Positions 49,764 to 62,194 of a stretch of DNA of 64,000 nt are shown here, in pieces; position 1 is the first letter of the stretch, and each line of letters starts with the position of its first letter. Position numbers and translations under genes: made by a program. Under the pieces are notes generated by a model, which was given only the letters and a program-made list of their open reading frames with translations, made no database searches and was not told the origin of the DNA. The stretch lies in assembly GCF_027744825.2 (NCBI RefSeq), contig NC_071334.1, positions 62,966,937-63,030,936 on the forward strand. The letters are read 5' to 3'. This DNA is from Synchiropus splendidus. Taxonomy: Eukaryota > Chordata > Actinopteri > Syngnathiformes > Callionymidae.

Positions 49764-49968
49764 GTTTTTCTGATGCCTCTTTTTTTGGCACTCAGTTGGT
49801 CCTAGATTTGTCCTTTAATTGTCTTTAAAAGCCCATGTCAGGAGAGGTTTATTTTCGTGTGTGTGAGATTGACAGTCTGTGGGAGAGATCCTCTTACTGT
49901 AATTCTCTTGCTGCTGATCTCACAATTGTACCAAGCCAAACCCTCATCCATCCAGCAGCTTCATAGAG

Positions 49969-50917
49969 ATGCTGGGGGGTGACGTGGTGGCGTTCTGGGA
50001 GGTGGAGTTGAGTGATGGAGTCTACAAGATCCAGTTTTCTCATGGAAGCACAACCGGCAAGCGAATTGTGACTGTTAATGGGCATGTAAGTGAATGCATT
50101 GATTACAATGTGCGGTCATTTCATGCCATAACAGAATCAGAAATCTTTTTTTTTGATGGCAGGAAGTGATCCGCAGAGACTGGATGTTCAAACTCGTTGG
50201 GAAGGAGACGTTTACTCTTGGTGATTCAAAGACCAGAGCGACCATCCATATCGAAGCTGTGGGTGGGTTTTCCTACCAATATTCCCTGGATATCAATGGA
50301 AAGAGTCTTCAAACTTTCTTGAACCAGCGTGCCCAAAGCACTGAGACCTGGATCATTCAAGTTGATGGAGTGGACACCAGAGTGGTACTTGGTGAGATTT
50401 AAATATCTTCAAATCTCAAAAGCTCCTATGAAGAGCAATTGAAAAAGTCTGATATACCATTATGGCATCCTCCTTTGCTGCCGAAGCCACAGCCTTTTCT
50501 CTGTTGTCTCCAGTAATCACATGCATTAGCTGCTCACTGCCAGTGCAGACAAAATTGTAACAGGGGCGGCCTCAATATGTGTGTAAAACATTTCACATCT
50601 GTGTTATGATGAACATGAACATCTTTTTCTTTTGACTCCACAGAAAAAGACAAAATGGATGTCTGGTGTAATGGACAGAAAATGGAAACTATGGTGATTC
50701 ATTTGATTTTTTTACTGTATTTGGAATAATTTGGAAGTTGACTTGATGTGTGTTTTCACTCATTTAGGGGGAATTTGTGCTCAACGGTACAGAGACTCGA
50801 TTTCTCCTTGGGACGCATGAGTGTGTCATCTCGACAACCACCAGCAGTGGCAAGACGAGGAAAAATGTCATTGTGCACAACCTCTTGCTGGATGGACAGA
50901 TTGTAAAGCAACAGTAG
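49969..50917 (+). CDS. faim: Fas apoptotic inhibitory molecule 1 (four coding exons)
   Basis: Small cytosolic protein that antagonises Fas-induced death and has been linked to protein homeostasis. Coding exons are 49,969-50,085, 50,163-50,391, 50,644-50,693 and 50,768-50,917, all with GT-AG borders; the introns are 77, 252 and 74 bp. The joined product is 181 residues, against about 179 in mammals. Family words are 'AFWEVELSDGVYKIQFSHGS', 'RRDWMFKLVGKETF', 'LDINGKSL', 'KDKMDVWCNGQKMET' and 'GEFVLNGTETRF', spanning the two beta-sandwich halves of the FAIM1 family. The start is the first ATG after an in-frame TGA at 49,915; a likely acceptor (CATCCATCCAG) ends 13 bases before it, so a non-coding 5' exon is probable. 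It begins about 190 bp after the ralb polyadenylation site. Fish may carry more than one faim paralogue. Confidence 0.95.
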
Positions 50918-50976
50918 AAGAAACTTGCCTCTTTCTTGAAATACTGAAGCCCAGTAAAAAGATTGCAAACTATAGA

Positions 50977-50982
50977 AATAAA
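50977..50982 (+). terminator. faim polyadenylation signal
   Basis: AATAAA lies 60 bp after the faim stop codon. A second AT-rich cluster (AAATAAATAATTC) at about 51,130 is an alternative. Confidence 0.55.
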
Positions 50983-51139
50983 CATTATCAGGAGCAGTTC
51001 TAGGTTTGTTAATTCTTGTACAATCCAGGAAATGTACTTCTGTTGTAGTCGGGACATCTAACCCAGGACCAAGAACCAGAAGAGCCCCATCAAGATCAAT
51101 TATTTCCAACTAACCCTGAAAGTTTTATTTAAATAAATA

Positions 51140-52189
51140 ATTCTGGAGTTATTCTTGGGAGTTTAATAAATGACCTCCTTTCATTCGCCTCAGAGGTAAT
51201 TATTGATTACATTAGCGTTGTATTTCGAGCCAGCTTCTTTTCCTGCAGATCTTTTGTCGTTCGTAAATAATATTCATTATCGAGCACAAGGCTGGCATTC
51301 TGGCAGAGGTTTTTCAAGAAAGGGTTTTAATTGGTTGGGAATTTAACAAATTAGAGATGGAATAAAAATAACAGCAGCTATGGTCTTGACAAAGAAATGC
51401 ATGGCCTGAAACAAGATCAAGTCTATATGCTGTCAATTCAGAGTCAAGAGCAAGACCTTGTATATGTGATAGTGGGTCAAAGTCCGTTGTCAAGTCCTTC
51501 AACCAATGATCTTTGCATCTTGTTTCTGCTTTTGCACCACCAAACAGTGCTCTTTTGACCACCATTTGCATCTACTTATTTTAGACATCATTGTTTAAGA
51601 ACAGTTGAACCTACAGAACTCCACCAAAATAGAATCATAAAGAAACTATCCGGTACATTTCACTGAAATATTGCCATTCATTGGATCTTTTCTCAAGGCA
51701 CACTGGCTTACATCAGCATAGCAATGTTTTTGATGATATGTAAATACATCAAAACTAGGGCTGTCAACATTTTTAATCTTAATTAATCGCACAAAATCTC
51801 TGTTAACAGAATTTGTATCTGTCCTAAATGTACCAATGGAAGACTTCATCGACACAAGAGTGGCCAATAATGTTTACAATGTTATTTTTTTAGCATGTTT
51901 TTTAGGCTTTTCAGTGGGGTTATTCGAAAAAAATGTTCTCGACTGTACTTTGAGCATTTTACAAACTTGGCTATATTTACGCAACACGTAGAATACATAG
52001 ATAAATACATCTTAGTCCTGTTGAAGTAGGCAATTACGTGGCTTTATTTTCAACAATTATAGAGCCTTGTTTTAGTTTGAAATTGCTTACACTCATCAAT
52101 GTTTCATGTTCCGTTGTTAAATATCAAGCACGGTTTTCCAAACATGTGCTAGTTTTTGAAGCTTTTACTTTGTGCACCACTTCCGGTCT
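51140..52189. other. Intergenic region between faim and agap1
   Basis: No exon is recognised. 'CTAGGGCTGTCAAC' at 51,755 followed by 'TCTTAATTAATCGCACAAAA' resembles the end of a common fish DNA-transposon-type repeat; it is too short and diverged to classify. Confidence 0.5.
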
Positions 52190-53002
52190 TTCGCTTCTGT
52201 GAGAGGAAGCGCATTGCTAGGGAATTGACGCTCCCGGTCGGGATACTTGGGATACGGGGCTTCTGTGTGCCCAGGATGGACGGATATTCACGGCGCAACA
52301 ACAGCAAGCGACACCTGTAGAAACTCGACGCGTTAAAGCAAGCTTGTTGGGGTTTTTTTTCGTCAGTGCCACCAGTGCTTTCGTCCACGACTGGTGCTCC
52401 CGAAGCGGTGTGTTGCTGCACGGCTGGTCCGGAAGACAAAACAACGGACGGGAAAGGGCACTCGAAAGTGGTGATCGGCTGCGCATTGGACTCCGCGGCT
52501 GTTTCCACGTATTTTCCCGCCGTCGAGTGGCTGGTATATTTATCCTAGTCACGATTCTCCACTAGTGACGCCTCAGGTCGGAGTCTCAGCTCCGCTTTCC
52601 CGTGGGTTTGGAAGCTAGCTAACGTTAGCCAGCTAACCCTAGCCCGCTAGCTACAGGCCATTTTATTTCACTTCGGTCGTGTATTTATAACCCGTAAATG
52701 ACGTTTAAAGCCGCTATTAAGCCGCATAAATACATGTTTTAATCTCCGGCGAGTTGAAGGATATGGAGAAGTGGAGCTCCGGCTGCCGCACATCTGTCAC
52801 CGCGCCGCCGGAGCTGGGAGCCGGGGCTCACCGGGGAACCGCTGCCTTCTCCGGTCACTAGCAGCAGTCCTCTTGGATATTATCCGACTAAGAGACTCAA
52901 CTCAAAGAGCGCCATTATTCATGTCATGTAGGGTTAAGTTATGAATTAACTCGTACGTGGGTCCAGTTTAAAACTGCCGACACTGGTTCCGGAGTCGCGG
53001 CC
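52190..53002 (+). promoter_or_regulatory. agap1 canonical promoter and 5' UTR
   Basis: A GC- and CpG-rich region precedes the agap1 start codon, in contrast to AT-rich sequence before 52,150. It contains the 'GCTAACGTTAGCCAGCTAAC'-type words seen in many fish 5' UTRs, and 'GCCGCACATCTGTCACCGCG' followed by 'CCGCCGGAGC' near 52,785-52,815. The start codon context GCGGCCATGA has purine at -3. The transcription start site cannot be fixed by eye. Confidence 0.55.
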
Positions 53003-53165
53003 ATGAACTACCAGCAGCACCTCGCCAACTCTGCAGCTATCCGGGCTGAGATCCAGAGGTTCGAGTCAGTCCATCCCAACATCTACTCCATTTATGAGCT
53101 CCTGGAGCGGGTGGAGGAACCGCTGCTGCAGAACCAGATCCGAGAACATGTCATCGCCATTGAAG
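53003..53165 (+). CDS. agap1: AGAP1 canonical first coding exon (N-terminus only)
   Basis: AGAP1 is an Arf GTPase-activating protein with a GTPase-like domain, PH domain, ArfGAP domain and ankyrin repeats; it acts in endosomal traffic with AP-3. Only the first exon is in the window. It encodes 54 residues, 'MNYQQHLANSAAIRAEIQRF' onward to 'QIREHVIAIE', nearly identical to the mammalian AGAP1 N-terminus as I remember it. The exon ends in G with donor GTAAGA (GAAG|GTAAGAG), phase 1, so the next exon supplies the remainder of an Asp codon, as in mammals ('AIED'). An intronic TGA follows soon after if unspliced. The remaining exons, including the GTPase-like domain, lie beyond 64,000, so intron 1 exceeds 10.8 kb. 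Confidence 0.93.
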
Positions 53166-56100
53166 GTAAGAGTCCATGGGAGTGAGGCTCAATGATGGTG
53201 TGATGCAGGTGGAAAATAGCTCGGCTATTCACGCTACTTTCCCCCCCAGTTTTAACATGCTGGTAATAATATATTGGCATTGGTGCTTAGATTGGCATAG
53301 GTACTGCAATATCTATTTCTAATCAATATGTAAAATCAACCAACAGTAGTGAGTAGTAATTCAGATAGACCTAGACCGATCGAGGTCCGGTTCACTGGGT
53401 TCAAGCGTAATGGATGGCAAGTGTTTCCTTCATCCCTCTTTCACATAGATCTAGCATATTTCAACTAACTCAGTTTAATAGATAAAATAAACCCTGTTTT
53501 CTTGATCCGAAGAGTGGTCAAATGATTTTTTTGTGGTTGCTGCACTTCCTCCTGATGCTTCATTCTCTCAGTATTGCCATACAAATTTTTCTCATGTGAT
53601 TTATTTTTGGGCTGGAGGAATTTGTTTCCTGAACATTTGTCCGCTGCATTGATCAATCATTTGTTGTTTGAATGGTAGTCATTTGATCAGTGTCAAATAA
53701 TATTGAATGGCGTGCAATGAATAGCTAGAGTTGTCACATACAGTGATACTAATCAGCTAACCACCACACACCCGCGCAGAAAAGAGATAAAGAATTTTCA
53801 CTCGAAGTTCAGTGAACTAACACTGTTCACACTTTTCAAATATACTTGATAGTAAAAATATTTTTCTTTCTGGCAGCAACTGTAAGCAAACCTCACGAAT
53901 ACCATAATTCTTATTTGACGAAACGGCATGTGGGTTTATTGGAGAGTAGCAGTTGAAAATAAGTCCATATAATCTTTAAGATAATTTTTATACGACTCAC
54001 ATATATTGCTCAGGAAACAATGATAGTCATTCATCATCAATGATGAAATACAATCTTGTGTAATATATTTTTTCCTGACATTGCACTGTCATGTGACGGT
54101 GACATATCTGTCACATATAATAATATCCTTATTAAATATTTCCGCGGTGTCTTCTTCAGATATCGGGGCGGTATGATGATATCATGAGCAATGTTGCCCG
54201 TCATTTTAATTTAATGTGCTATGAGAACATGCTATCATGAGGTCACACTGCAAGAGATTGGCAGTCATTTGTTTTTTAAGTATTTATGTAACCATCATCA
54301 CCCCCACCCCTCCTCCTCCTGCCGACTGCACCAGATTAGATGCATTCTGTTTTTCTGTCCTGCAACTTTCACCCAGCTTAATGTAGGGGCAGTACATGAG
54401 TCACCAGGACCATGCTCAGTCAACCCTGTTGCTATCACAAATGAATGTCTGTTCAAATACTTAGAAATAAAATGAAATACAATCAAGTAAACAACACATA
54501 GCAATCAAAATGTTCCTTTGTTGTGTAATTAATAGTTGCATTGTTATGTGAAAAATGAAAATATGATGATCAGTGTTGTCTTCATGCTTTAATAGGTTAA
54601 CGTGAATTAGAATTTAAGCAAGAACAGAGGTTAGTTTGCTTTCAAAGCTGCTTACATTGTGGGATCTTCGAGTCTGACCAGAGGTGATTTAACTGTGAGA
54701 GAAACTGGAATCAGTGCGATTAGTCCAGGATCCTAACATTCCCTAATCTGTTGGAGTCTCAGCTTCTAGGCCTCAACTGTCACCGTTAATTAATAACCTA
54801 AATGAATGATGATAGTCCAAGTCAGGACGCGCTTTTTTTGTCAATGATTTGCAAAAATAGGTCACTGGGTTTATTATTTTTATTATTGTTATTATTATTA
54901 TTAAGCGTAACCCTTATTCTTTAAGTTCATATCCAAAATATCTAATAAATAAAATTAATTATTCAACGAGCTGTCGTCACTTCTCTGTTTTCCTTACATT
55001 GCTAGATTGGGATAATGTACTCTGGTTCCCTCTGGAGACCATCAAATTCCTCAATTTCATTTATTAATATCATTCTATCATTCTTCAACCAGGGATTTCA
55101 CAGATTTTCTCTCATTAGGCAAACAAACTGTCACAACAACTATATTTTCATGACGTTGACAAAAAAATAATTAATTAATAATGGTACAGTCATTCAAGTT
55201 CCTATTTAACTTAATGTATATTGTGTGTTTTCTTACCAAAGGAGAGAAAGCAGTGTGAACTGCAACACTATCATAACTGAGCCTAAAAAATCATTCAAGA
55301 CCTGACTGTGAAAGTTACTTTCCCACCTCGTAACTCATTCTCTCTGCTGTCACAAAATCTTCAGGGTGATGAATGCGTAGGGGGGAGGTCAGGTTCATGA
55401 TGTTACACCCTTTTGCAGATACTTTGGCTCAGCATTTTTTGCAAACTGGTGTGTCATCAAACTTGCCCGCTCACTGATGTAGAACCCACTTTGCCAGGTC
55501 GTCAGTGTCTCTTTGTGATTCCTGTAAACTTTATCTACAAAACGGATCATCATTGTCCAACTTTAGACGTTCCATTTGTCTGATCACTTTAACTGCGCCT
55601 CTTCTGAACCCTTTTTCCGTGCCTCATTACACTGTGAAGTAATTGTTTCTAACTGGTGCCTACTCCGGACTCGAGTGGGCTTTGGAGCAAGACAACCCAC
55701 CCAACAATTGGATCCTGCGAGTGGAGTAGAGTTGAGTGGCTTGATGCTTAGGACAGCAGGCACTGTGTTGTTATTGAGATGGATATGAATGTTATCTGTG
55801 TCAGCACCACTTCCAACTACAGTGTTTGCGTGACACAGAAGCCGACGCCAAACTTTCTCTCTTTGTAGGCTGGTTTCAAAAGCTGTCAGTTTCAGTAGGC
55901 TCCGATGTCATGTAAGTGAGCACTGCATCCACAACAAGATGTTGGACTCATTCTCAGTCGGCCCTTTTTACACAATATTGAAAATTTATTTTTTAATATT
56001 GCCATTGCGGTATACCGCTACGGTCGACATCGGAGTCATGCTTTAGTTTGGCATGTGTGTGATCTCTTCATTGTTCCATTTAAATGCTTGTGATTGAGTA

Positions 56101-59100
56101 AAACCAGAGAATCCAGTAGCTTGTGTTCCTGTGGAAACCAGAGCTTGGATCTTGTATTCACTCTATATTCATGTCAAATGGTCCTGCCCTCATCCAGGGG
56201 CTGAGGCTTGGAGCTAGGTATGCAGTATTCTCTCTTATGAAATGCACCTGCTGTTCTATCTGTTAATTTTTTCCCACCACCCCTGAAGATTGATAATGAA
56301 TTTGATGCCTGTTTGTTTTCATGGTTGTGCCCCATAAAATGGCCAACTACCATTCGCTCTACACATGTCTTTGGTCTTCTGCCTACTCTGTAATCGTCAG
56401 GGTAGAGTAGTTCCTGACTCATGTTGATGTTATTTCAACTGAGTTTGTGCTTCATTCAAAATCCTTATTCGGCCCAAGAAGACGCTACAGGCCCATGTTC
56501 TTCACGTGTGGGGATGTGGCGTACAACAGCTGTGAGCTCTTTCCTTTTCCTGCAACATGGACAAGGTTCATAACAATAGATGCGTCGCAAAAATAGTCTA
56601 CCCCACTTCCTGTCTGCGCTGCACGGTACTCTCATATTTAAGCAACATGACACTCATTGACGCAGATGATCGGATTACTTGGGATGCTCAGATTTGCTCC
56701 TCAGGGAGGTGATGTCACTTCCTGTTATATCGATTGCTGCTCTCAGGAGCCGAGTAAATGTAAAACAAAAAAATAATTAATTCAGAAAATATATGTATAT
56801 TAAACACACCCCCAGTTATGTGTTTGTATAAACAAATTATTTCATGCTATGTCAAATGAATATTAAAAAGGTCTCTTTGAGATTTGTCATCTTGGTCAGT
56901 CCAATCCTGAATACATTCTGCATCTCTTTTACCTTGTCAGTTTATGTTGCACCTGTACCTTTTAAAATCTTTCTAGAAATAAGCTTTTGAGTAAATAAGA
57001 ACAATTTGATTATATGTTTAGGCAGTGCAGACCGACTTGTATAAATCAAATGATTATAACATTGTGCTTCAGCAGAGAGTGTCTTTGGAAGAGAAGAAAA
57101 AAATGTGTATTATCATATACATCAGGTTTAATTATTTTTGACTCTGGGCAACAAGGTTGCTGCAATGTGGCCTGTTCTAGTGAGATATTGATCAATGCTC
57201 ATGCAGTAGTAAGAATTTTGGCCCCACATAAATGGAGAATAATTATTTTCAGTTGACGAGTTGTCATGTTGGTGACCTATTTATGGAATATATTCGCTTA
57301 CAAGCTGTAATTTATGTGAGTTAAAGAGACAGTTCAGAGGACAATTTTACTATCTTTGACTGACTGCTCATGCTTTCTCATCCCATCCTCTCCCCCTTTG
57401 ATGAATCACTCTCACAGTGTCTCTTTGTCTTTCCTTCCCACTGGCTCAAATATTTCTGCACAACCAACCCATCCAAAGAATCACAAACTTCCCATGGAAA
57501 AATAATCTAGTTTCATGCGCTCCTTGTATTTTCATATTTTTCTTTTTCTTTTTTGGATTGGCTTTGTAAATGTATCTCAGTCTTGGTCTATAACTGAAGA
57601 CAGAAGTTCCGGGTGACATCCAAATAGATTGAGAGAGAGATTTGAACAGTGCGTTCTATTGTATCGAGTCATGCATCTATCCATGTCTGTCCCCTTAGGA
57701 AGGAGAGAGAGTGGGGTGTAGCAGAGAGAGATCTGTGGGGGTAGTAATCGGCACTTATTGTTTGATTTGTTCCGCCCCCACTTCAGTGGTCCACTGTTCA
57801 AAATACTTTTGGTATGAATGAGTTATTAATGTCCTTGCAGCATCAAGAATTGAATGGTGGGAAGGAGTTGAACTGACATTGGATATTCCACCAAGCACTG
57901 CTCATCCACAATGCTTACTCTGAATTTTGCAGAATGAAATGCATTAAAATGGAAGAATTGGCTTCCCCTTGACTCTTGGTTAGCAGAGGTAGAATCTGTT
58001 AGTTTACTAATTATTTCATTTCAGTATATTGTCTTGAGGAGATTTGTGATCTCTCATGAGAAATGGCTCTATTTTTTTGTTTTGCTCTTGTGCGTCTCGA
58101 TGGTGCAGCTCTGTTTTGGGTCAGTAGATGGCAGTAGTTGACCGCCAATGTGCTTAGTTTGCTGGTTCTCTCTACCTTTCCTCTGTGGCCACACCGATCG
58201 ACACATCTGCGTATTTGGAACCCATTAGACGACTTTTGATATTTTACTGTATGCCGTTTTCTGATGCGGTTAACGGCAATACAGCAATAACCATTTGATA
58301 GGCAGGGGGCGTTTGCCTTGCTTGCACGTATGTATGTGGGTTTGGAAGGTCAGCAGTTTTACACATTCACTTGTTTTGCTGATTAATACAAAAGCACCCA
58401 GTTGTCATGCTCAGCGAACAAGGAGGTATCCTGGCCTAACCATAGTTGGGTGGTTGCCATGGCAACAGCCCCCTTAGAAGATGGGCATGAGTACGGCCTT
58501 TCCTGTCTTAACACTTTTTGCTGCTCGTCTAATTTCCTGTCAGCTCCTGAGAGCTTCCTGGACTCTCTCCAACACCTCATCAATGGAAACTGTTTACAAC
58601 ATCAATTTCATGATGATTCATGTTTTTTTGTTTTTTTTTACAATTCAGAAAATCACAACCTTTTGATCCAAGTCAGAATTTCACCAAGAAAGATACAAAA
58701 TCAGCTGATGGATCAGATGAGAATAAATATGAACGTTGAAACTGTACACATGCTGATGTGGGTGAGCATCCTTCTCCAGCAGAGGATTTCCCCCTCCTCC
58801 GCCTGACCCATTTTCCAATTCTCAGGGGGAGATAGTGGGGGAGGGGCGGGATGATGGGGTGTACCTACTCTTTTCTCTATGTTGTCTATGCTATATTTTT
58901 GTTTGTTTTCCAAACCTGACAACAGACGTTTCCTTTAGCTGTCGAAACTGAGCATTAGCATTAAATACTTCTATTGGTTCTCCTCGTGAGTATTTCCTTG
59001 TAGTTTCATGTCATGGTCGTCTTTAATCAAGTTGTGTGAAGGTTGTGGCTCACAGTCAAACCACTGCTACTCCTCATCCACAGCAGGCAGGTTGTATTTA

Positions 59101-60339
59101 ACACCTCCAGATGTCATATAACTCTATTTTACATCATTTTTCTGTGTGCGTACAGGAGAGAGTCGCTGTCCACTCTTTTTAATCTTTATTAATCCACTTT
59201 TTGTCTAAGCTGGAGAAAAGGCGAAGTCAGTGCTGGCAAGTGTTGGGCTTGGAAGGAGTTAGAGCCCCCTGAAAGAATTGTGATAAGAATGTATTTTTTT
59301 CAAAAGGTTCAAAATGAAAATATCTTTCCAATTTGAAATTCCAAGTACAGTATAGTATTCTGATCTAAATTCAACGTGAGAAGTTACACTTAGTTTTAAA
59401 GAAATTACACTGATGCTCATGATTGTTAGAATAGAGTAAATTTGTATTGTCCACCAAGGTGGAAAGGGCTCGTAGGCTCAAACAACTCAAAAAAATGTAA
59501 ACTGCTTACAAGATGCGTGTGCAAAAACACTACATAAAATGACATTGAAGTGGAAATGAAAATTTATCAATTCATATCAGTATATTTGTGAATTGGTCAC
59601 GTTGTTGAATTAAGAATGCTTATGGCATTTGGTATAAAGGGTTGTTTAAACCACATTGATACATCTATAAGTGGTAAGAATGATACTCTTAAGTGAAGTG
59701 CGACTAAATGTTATAATTATATAACATAATGTTTTATGTTGTACAGTAATAATAATGATAGAATGAAACGAAAAGCATGCAGGATGTTGACATTTGCTGG
59801 ATGCAGAGCGGATCCTTGACATTGTGGGCTCCACCCCTTTTGTCCCTGTGGTAGACTAGAAAACATGGGCTGGCGTAGCACTAGACTGAACCCAGTTATG
59901 CATTATTTATATTTCTATACTCGGCAGTTGAGCCGGGGAGCCATTCATATTATGGACCAGATATAAGGACACGCTTGACAATCATCCATATAAGTTGATT
60001 GAGTTTTACTAAGTGTTTTTACTGATGAATAGTGGTTTGTAATTTAAAACATTTACATCTGCTTATTGTTGTAATTTATTGTATTTATTAGAAGCGCTTC
60101 ATTAATTTACTAAAAGGGGTTGATGTTTTGCATAGTAGTTCAGAGAAGTCATGTATCAGCAATTTGCCCCTCTCCAAATTACTGATATGGCTCTCCTTGA
60201 ACAATGCCACAACCATAATTTCACCAATTAAATCATTGCTATTATACTACATCATTGGTGAATACATGAGTCAACTTTGTATCCTTGCAGTGCAGTTAAA
60301 CATATATTTAACGTCGTATGACAAGCGTAACGTGTTCCA
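53166..60339 (+). other. agap1 intron 1 (first part), no exon recognised
   Basis: AT-rich intronic DNA. No further agap1 exon is visible; the expected exon 2 protein motif 'NSQEWTLSRS' was not found in any frame supplied. A near-consensus CTCF word (TCAGTAGATGGCAG, one mismatch) lies at 58,121-58,134 on the plus strand. A 12-bp palindrome, GCGGTATACCGC, is at 56,007-56,018, in a context resembling fish DNA-transposon ends. Confidence 0.6.
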
Positions 60340-61030
60340 CCGCCTTTCAGTCCGCTCAAATGAATCCTTTCCGGGTTTTCCTGGCGCTCTGGTCCTCCGT
60401 CTGTGTTCCTCGGTCTGTGATCAGAGAGCAGGCGGGGCGAGCAGATGCGGTGCTCGGATCCAGACGCCGCTGTGACTCGCTGGATGGCAGCGGGGATAGC
60501 GGACTTTTCCAGTCAAACGCCAGAAGTGGACAGTTCACCCGGCTCTCTGCAGCCGCAGTTTAAAGCTCAGTGGGGCTGCTGGGAAGTGACGGAGGTCCGA
60601 CCGGCTTCTAGGTGGGTTCACAGGCTCGCTGCGGGGGATGTGCTCACACAATGGGAAACGACGCGCTGGCACCTTCCCGGACTATGCATTAAAATAATTC
60701 AGATCACCTTCGGTTTGTTCTCTGTGGTGGCGGCTCTAAGGAACACACCATCCAGAGCCGACGGAGAAGCGTATCAGCCCCGGAGATTCCCTGGACTGGC
60801 GCATCAGTTTCACCCAGCTGGAAGAACGTGTTTCCTGCGCATCTGGAGTAAAAAACGTTGCTCTTGCCCCGGAGCAGTTCTCATGTGATCCAACCAGTTT
60901 TTGTCTGCGTAAATAACCTTCTGCTTCACGTTTTGTTAGTTCCGCCCAGTGTGGTGTGTGTGACTCTGAGAAGAAGATGCTGTTCTGTGATTTTTGGACA
61001 GAAGTGAACTGTTTAGGAATTTGATCCAGG
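60340..61030 (+). promoter_or_regulatory. Candidate alternative agap1 promoter and leader
   Basis: Inside intron 1 the base composition switches from AT-rich to GC- and CpG-rich at about 60,340, and the long open exon at 61,031-62,135 follows directly. CpGs are dense from 60,345 to 60,800. No TATA box is obvious. The leader carries several upstream ATGs; one opens a 147-codon frame (60,445-60,888) with no recognised domain, perhaps an upstream ORF or simply open GC-rich sequence. Confidence 0.45.
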
Positions 61031-62135
61031 ATGTTCCTGCTGGACTCGGGTACTGCTGACAGAATGGAGAGAGGTACACCTCAGAGGAAGACTGTCTACC
61101 GGATTTCCCTTACTCTGATAAAGAAGGAAAGTCAAGAGGATGGAGGGAGTGATGGAAGTAAGAAGCTCGAAAACCCAAAAGTTGGAGCCTTCAGGCGGGA
61201 ATGTTCAGTTGAGGCCCAGCGGAGTGGTCTCCTTGAGCAACTGCAAGAGGTGGAGAATGAGGCAGAGGAGATCCCGGTGTCTCATAATTGCATGAGGAAT
61301 TTTAGGACGTTTAGCATGGGTCAGCTGGAGCTTGGCAGACTCAAGATATCCAGGAAGGCAAAAGAATCAGAGAAAATTGTGGTGCAAGATGTCGTCTCTG
61401 TACCATCTCCGGCCAGCAACAAGGACAACCGAAAAAGATGGCTCTTTAAGTCCAAGAGTGAGGAGAAGAGGAGTCCTGAATCTCACACTAAACCTTTGCT
61501 CAATGGCGAGATCGATGCTTTGGACGTCAACAGCAAGTCAGCGTCTGTTTCTATGGAGACACCTTCCAGGAAGCAAAATCCAGGACTATTGCGTCGCAGC
61601 TTCAGCTTCCGGCACTGGAGTGGCAGCGAGCGCTTGCGTCTACCAGCTTTCACCAGGGATAAACACCACAATGGCAGTGGATGTATTGGCAAGGATTTGG
61701 AGGCCAATAATAAGATGAATGGACAAAATGAGAGTATGAAAATTGGTGCAAATAATGTAGAGCATAAGGTGGTTCTGGCTAGTCCAGGCCGCTTGAGAGA
61801 GAAGAGTCGAACTCTTGAAGTTGGAGCTATTCTGAACAAAACTGAGCAGAACCACTGGGCTCAAGCTAGTGGTGCTAAAACCCGGACATTGGATAACAGT
61901 GATCTTCAGCGTTTTGGAGTAGAGAAGGAGGGAAATGGGTTTTTGCTACGTGGGAGCATCGGGCGCTCCAGTGAGCGACGTCTGGTGCGTTTTTTCAGTG
62001 GAATTTTTTCAAAGAAGGAAGGGGGCACAACCTCATCGCCACTGGGCAGCCCAAGCCCCCTGAGGTCATTTCGTCATCCCAGGGGTGCACAATTCCAGTC
62101 CAGCACAGAGAGCATGAATGCACAAAGTAATGACG
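61031..62135 (+). CDS. agap1: Alternative agap1 first exon encoding a PIKE-L-like (AGAP2-like) long N-terminus
   Basis: A single exon open for 368 codons plus one base from ATG 61,031. The second ATG at 61,064 (purine at -3, G at +4) is the better start and gives 357 codons. Numbering from 61,031, three blocks match the AGAP2/PIKE-L N-terminus in order: 'TVYRISLTLIKKES' at 21-34 (AGAP2 'TTYLISLTLVKLES'), 'TLDNSDL' at 286-292 (identical) and 'LVRFFSGIFSKKEGG' at 318-332 (AGAP2 'MLKFISGIFTKSTGG'). In AGAP2 the last block lies shortly before 'NSQEWTLSRS', where the GTPase-like domain begins. The exon ends GAC G|GTAAAC, phase 1, the same phase as the canonical agap1 exon, so both can join the same next exon. 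The rest is Ser/Arg/Lys-rich and probably disordered, without the polyproline of AGAP2. Splicing to agap1 is inferred from phase, strand and homology; an independent gene is unlikely. Confidence 0.75.
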
Positions 62136-62194
62136 GTAAACATTTTATTTATTTTTGGCTCAATAACGTCCATGAAAATACTTTTTATGTCGAG

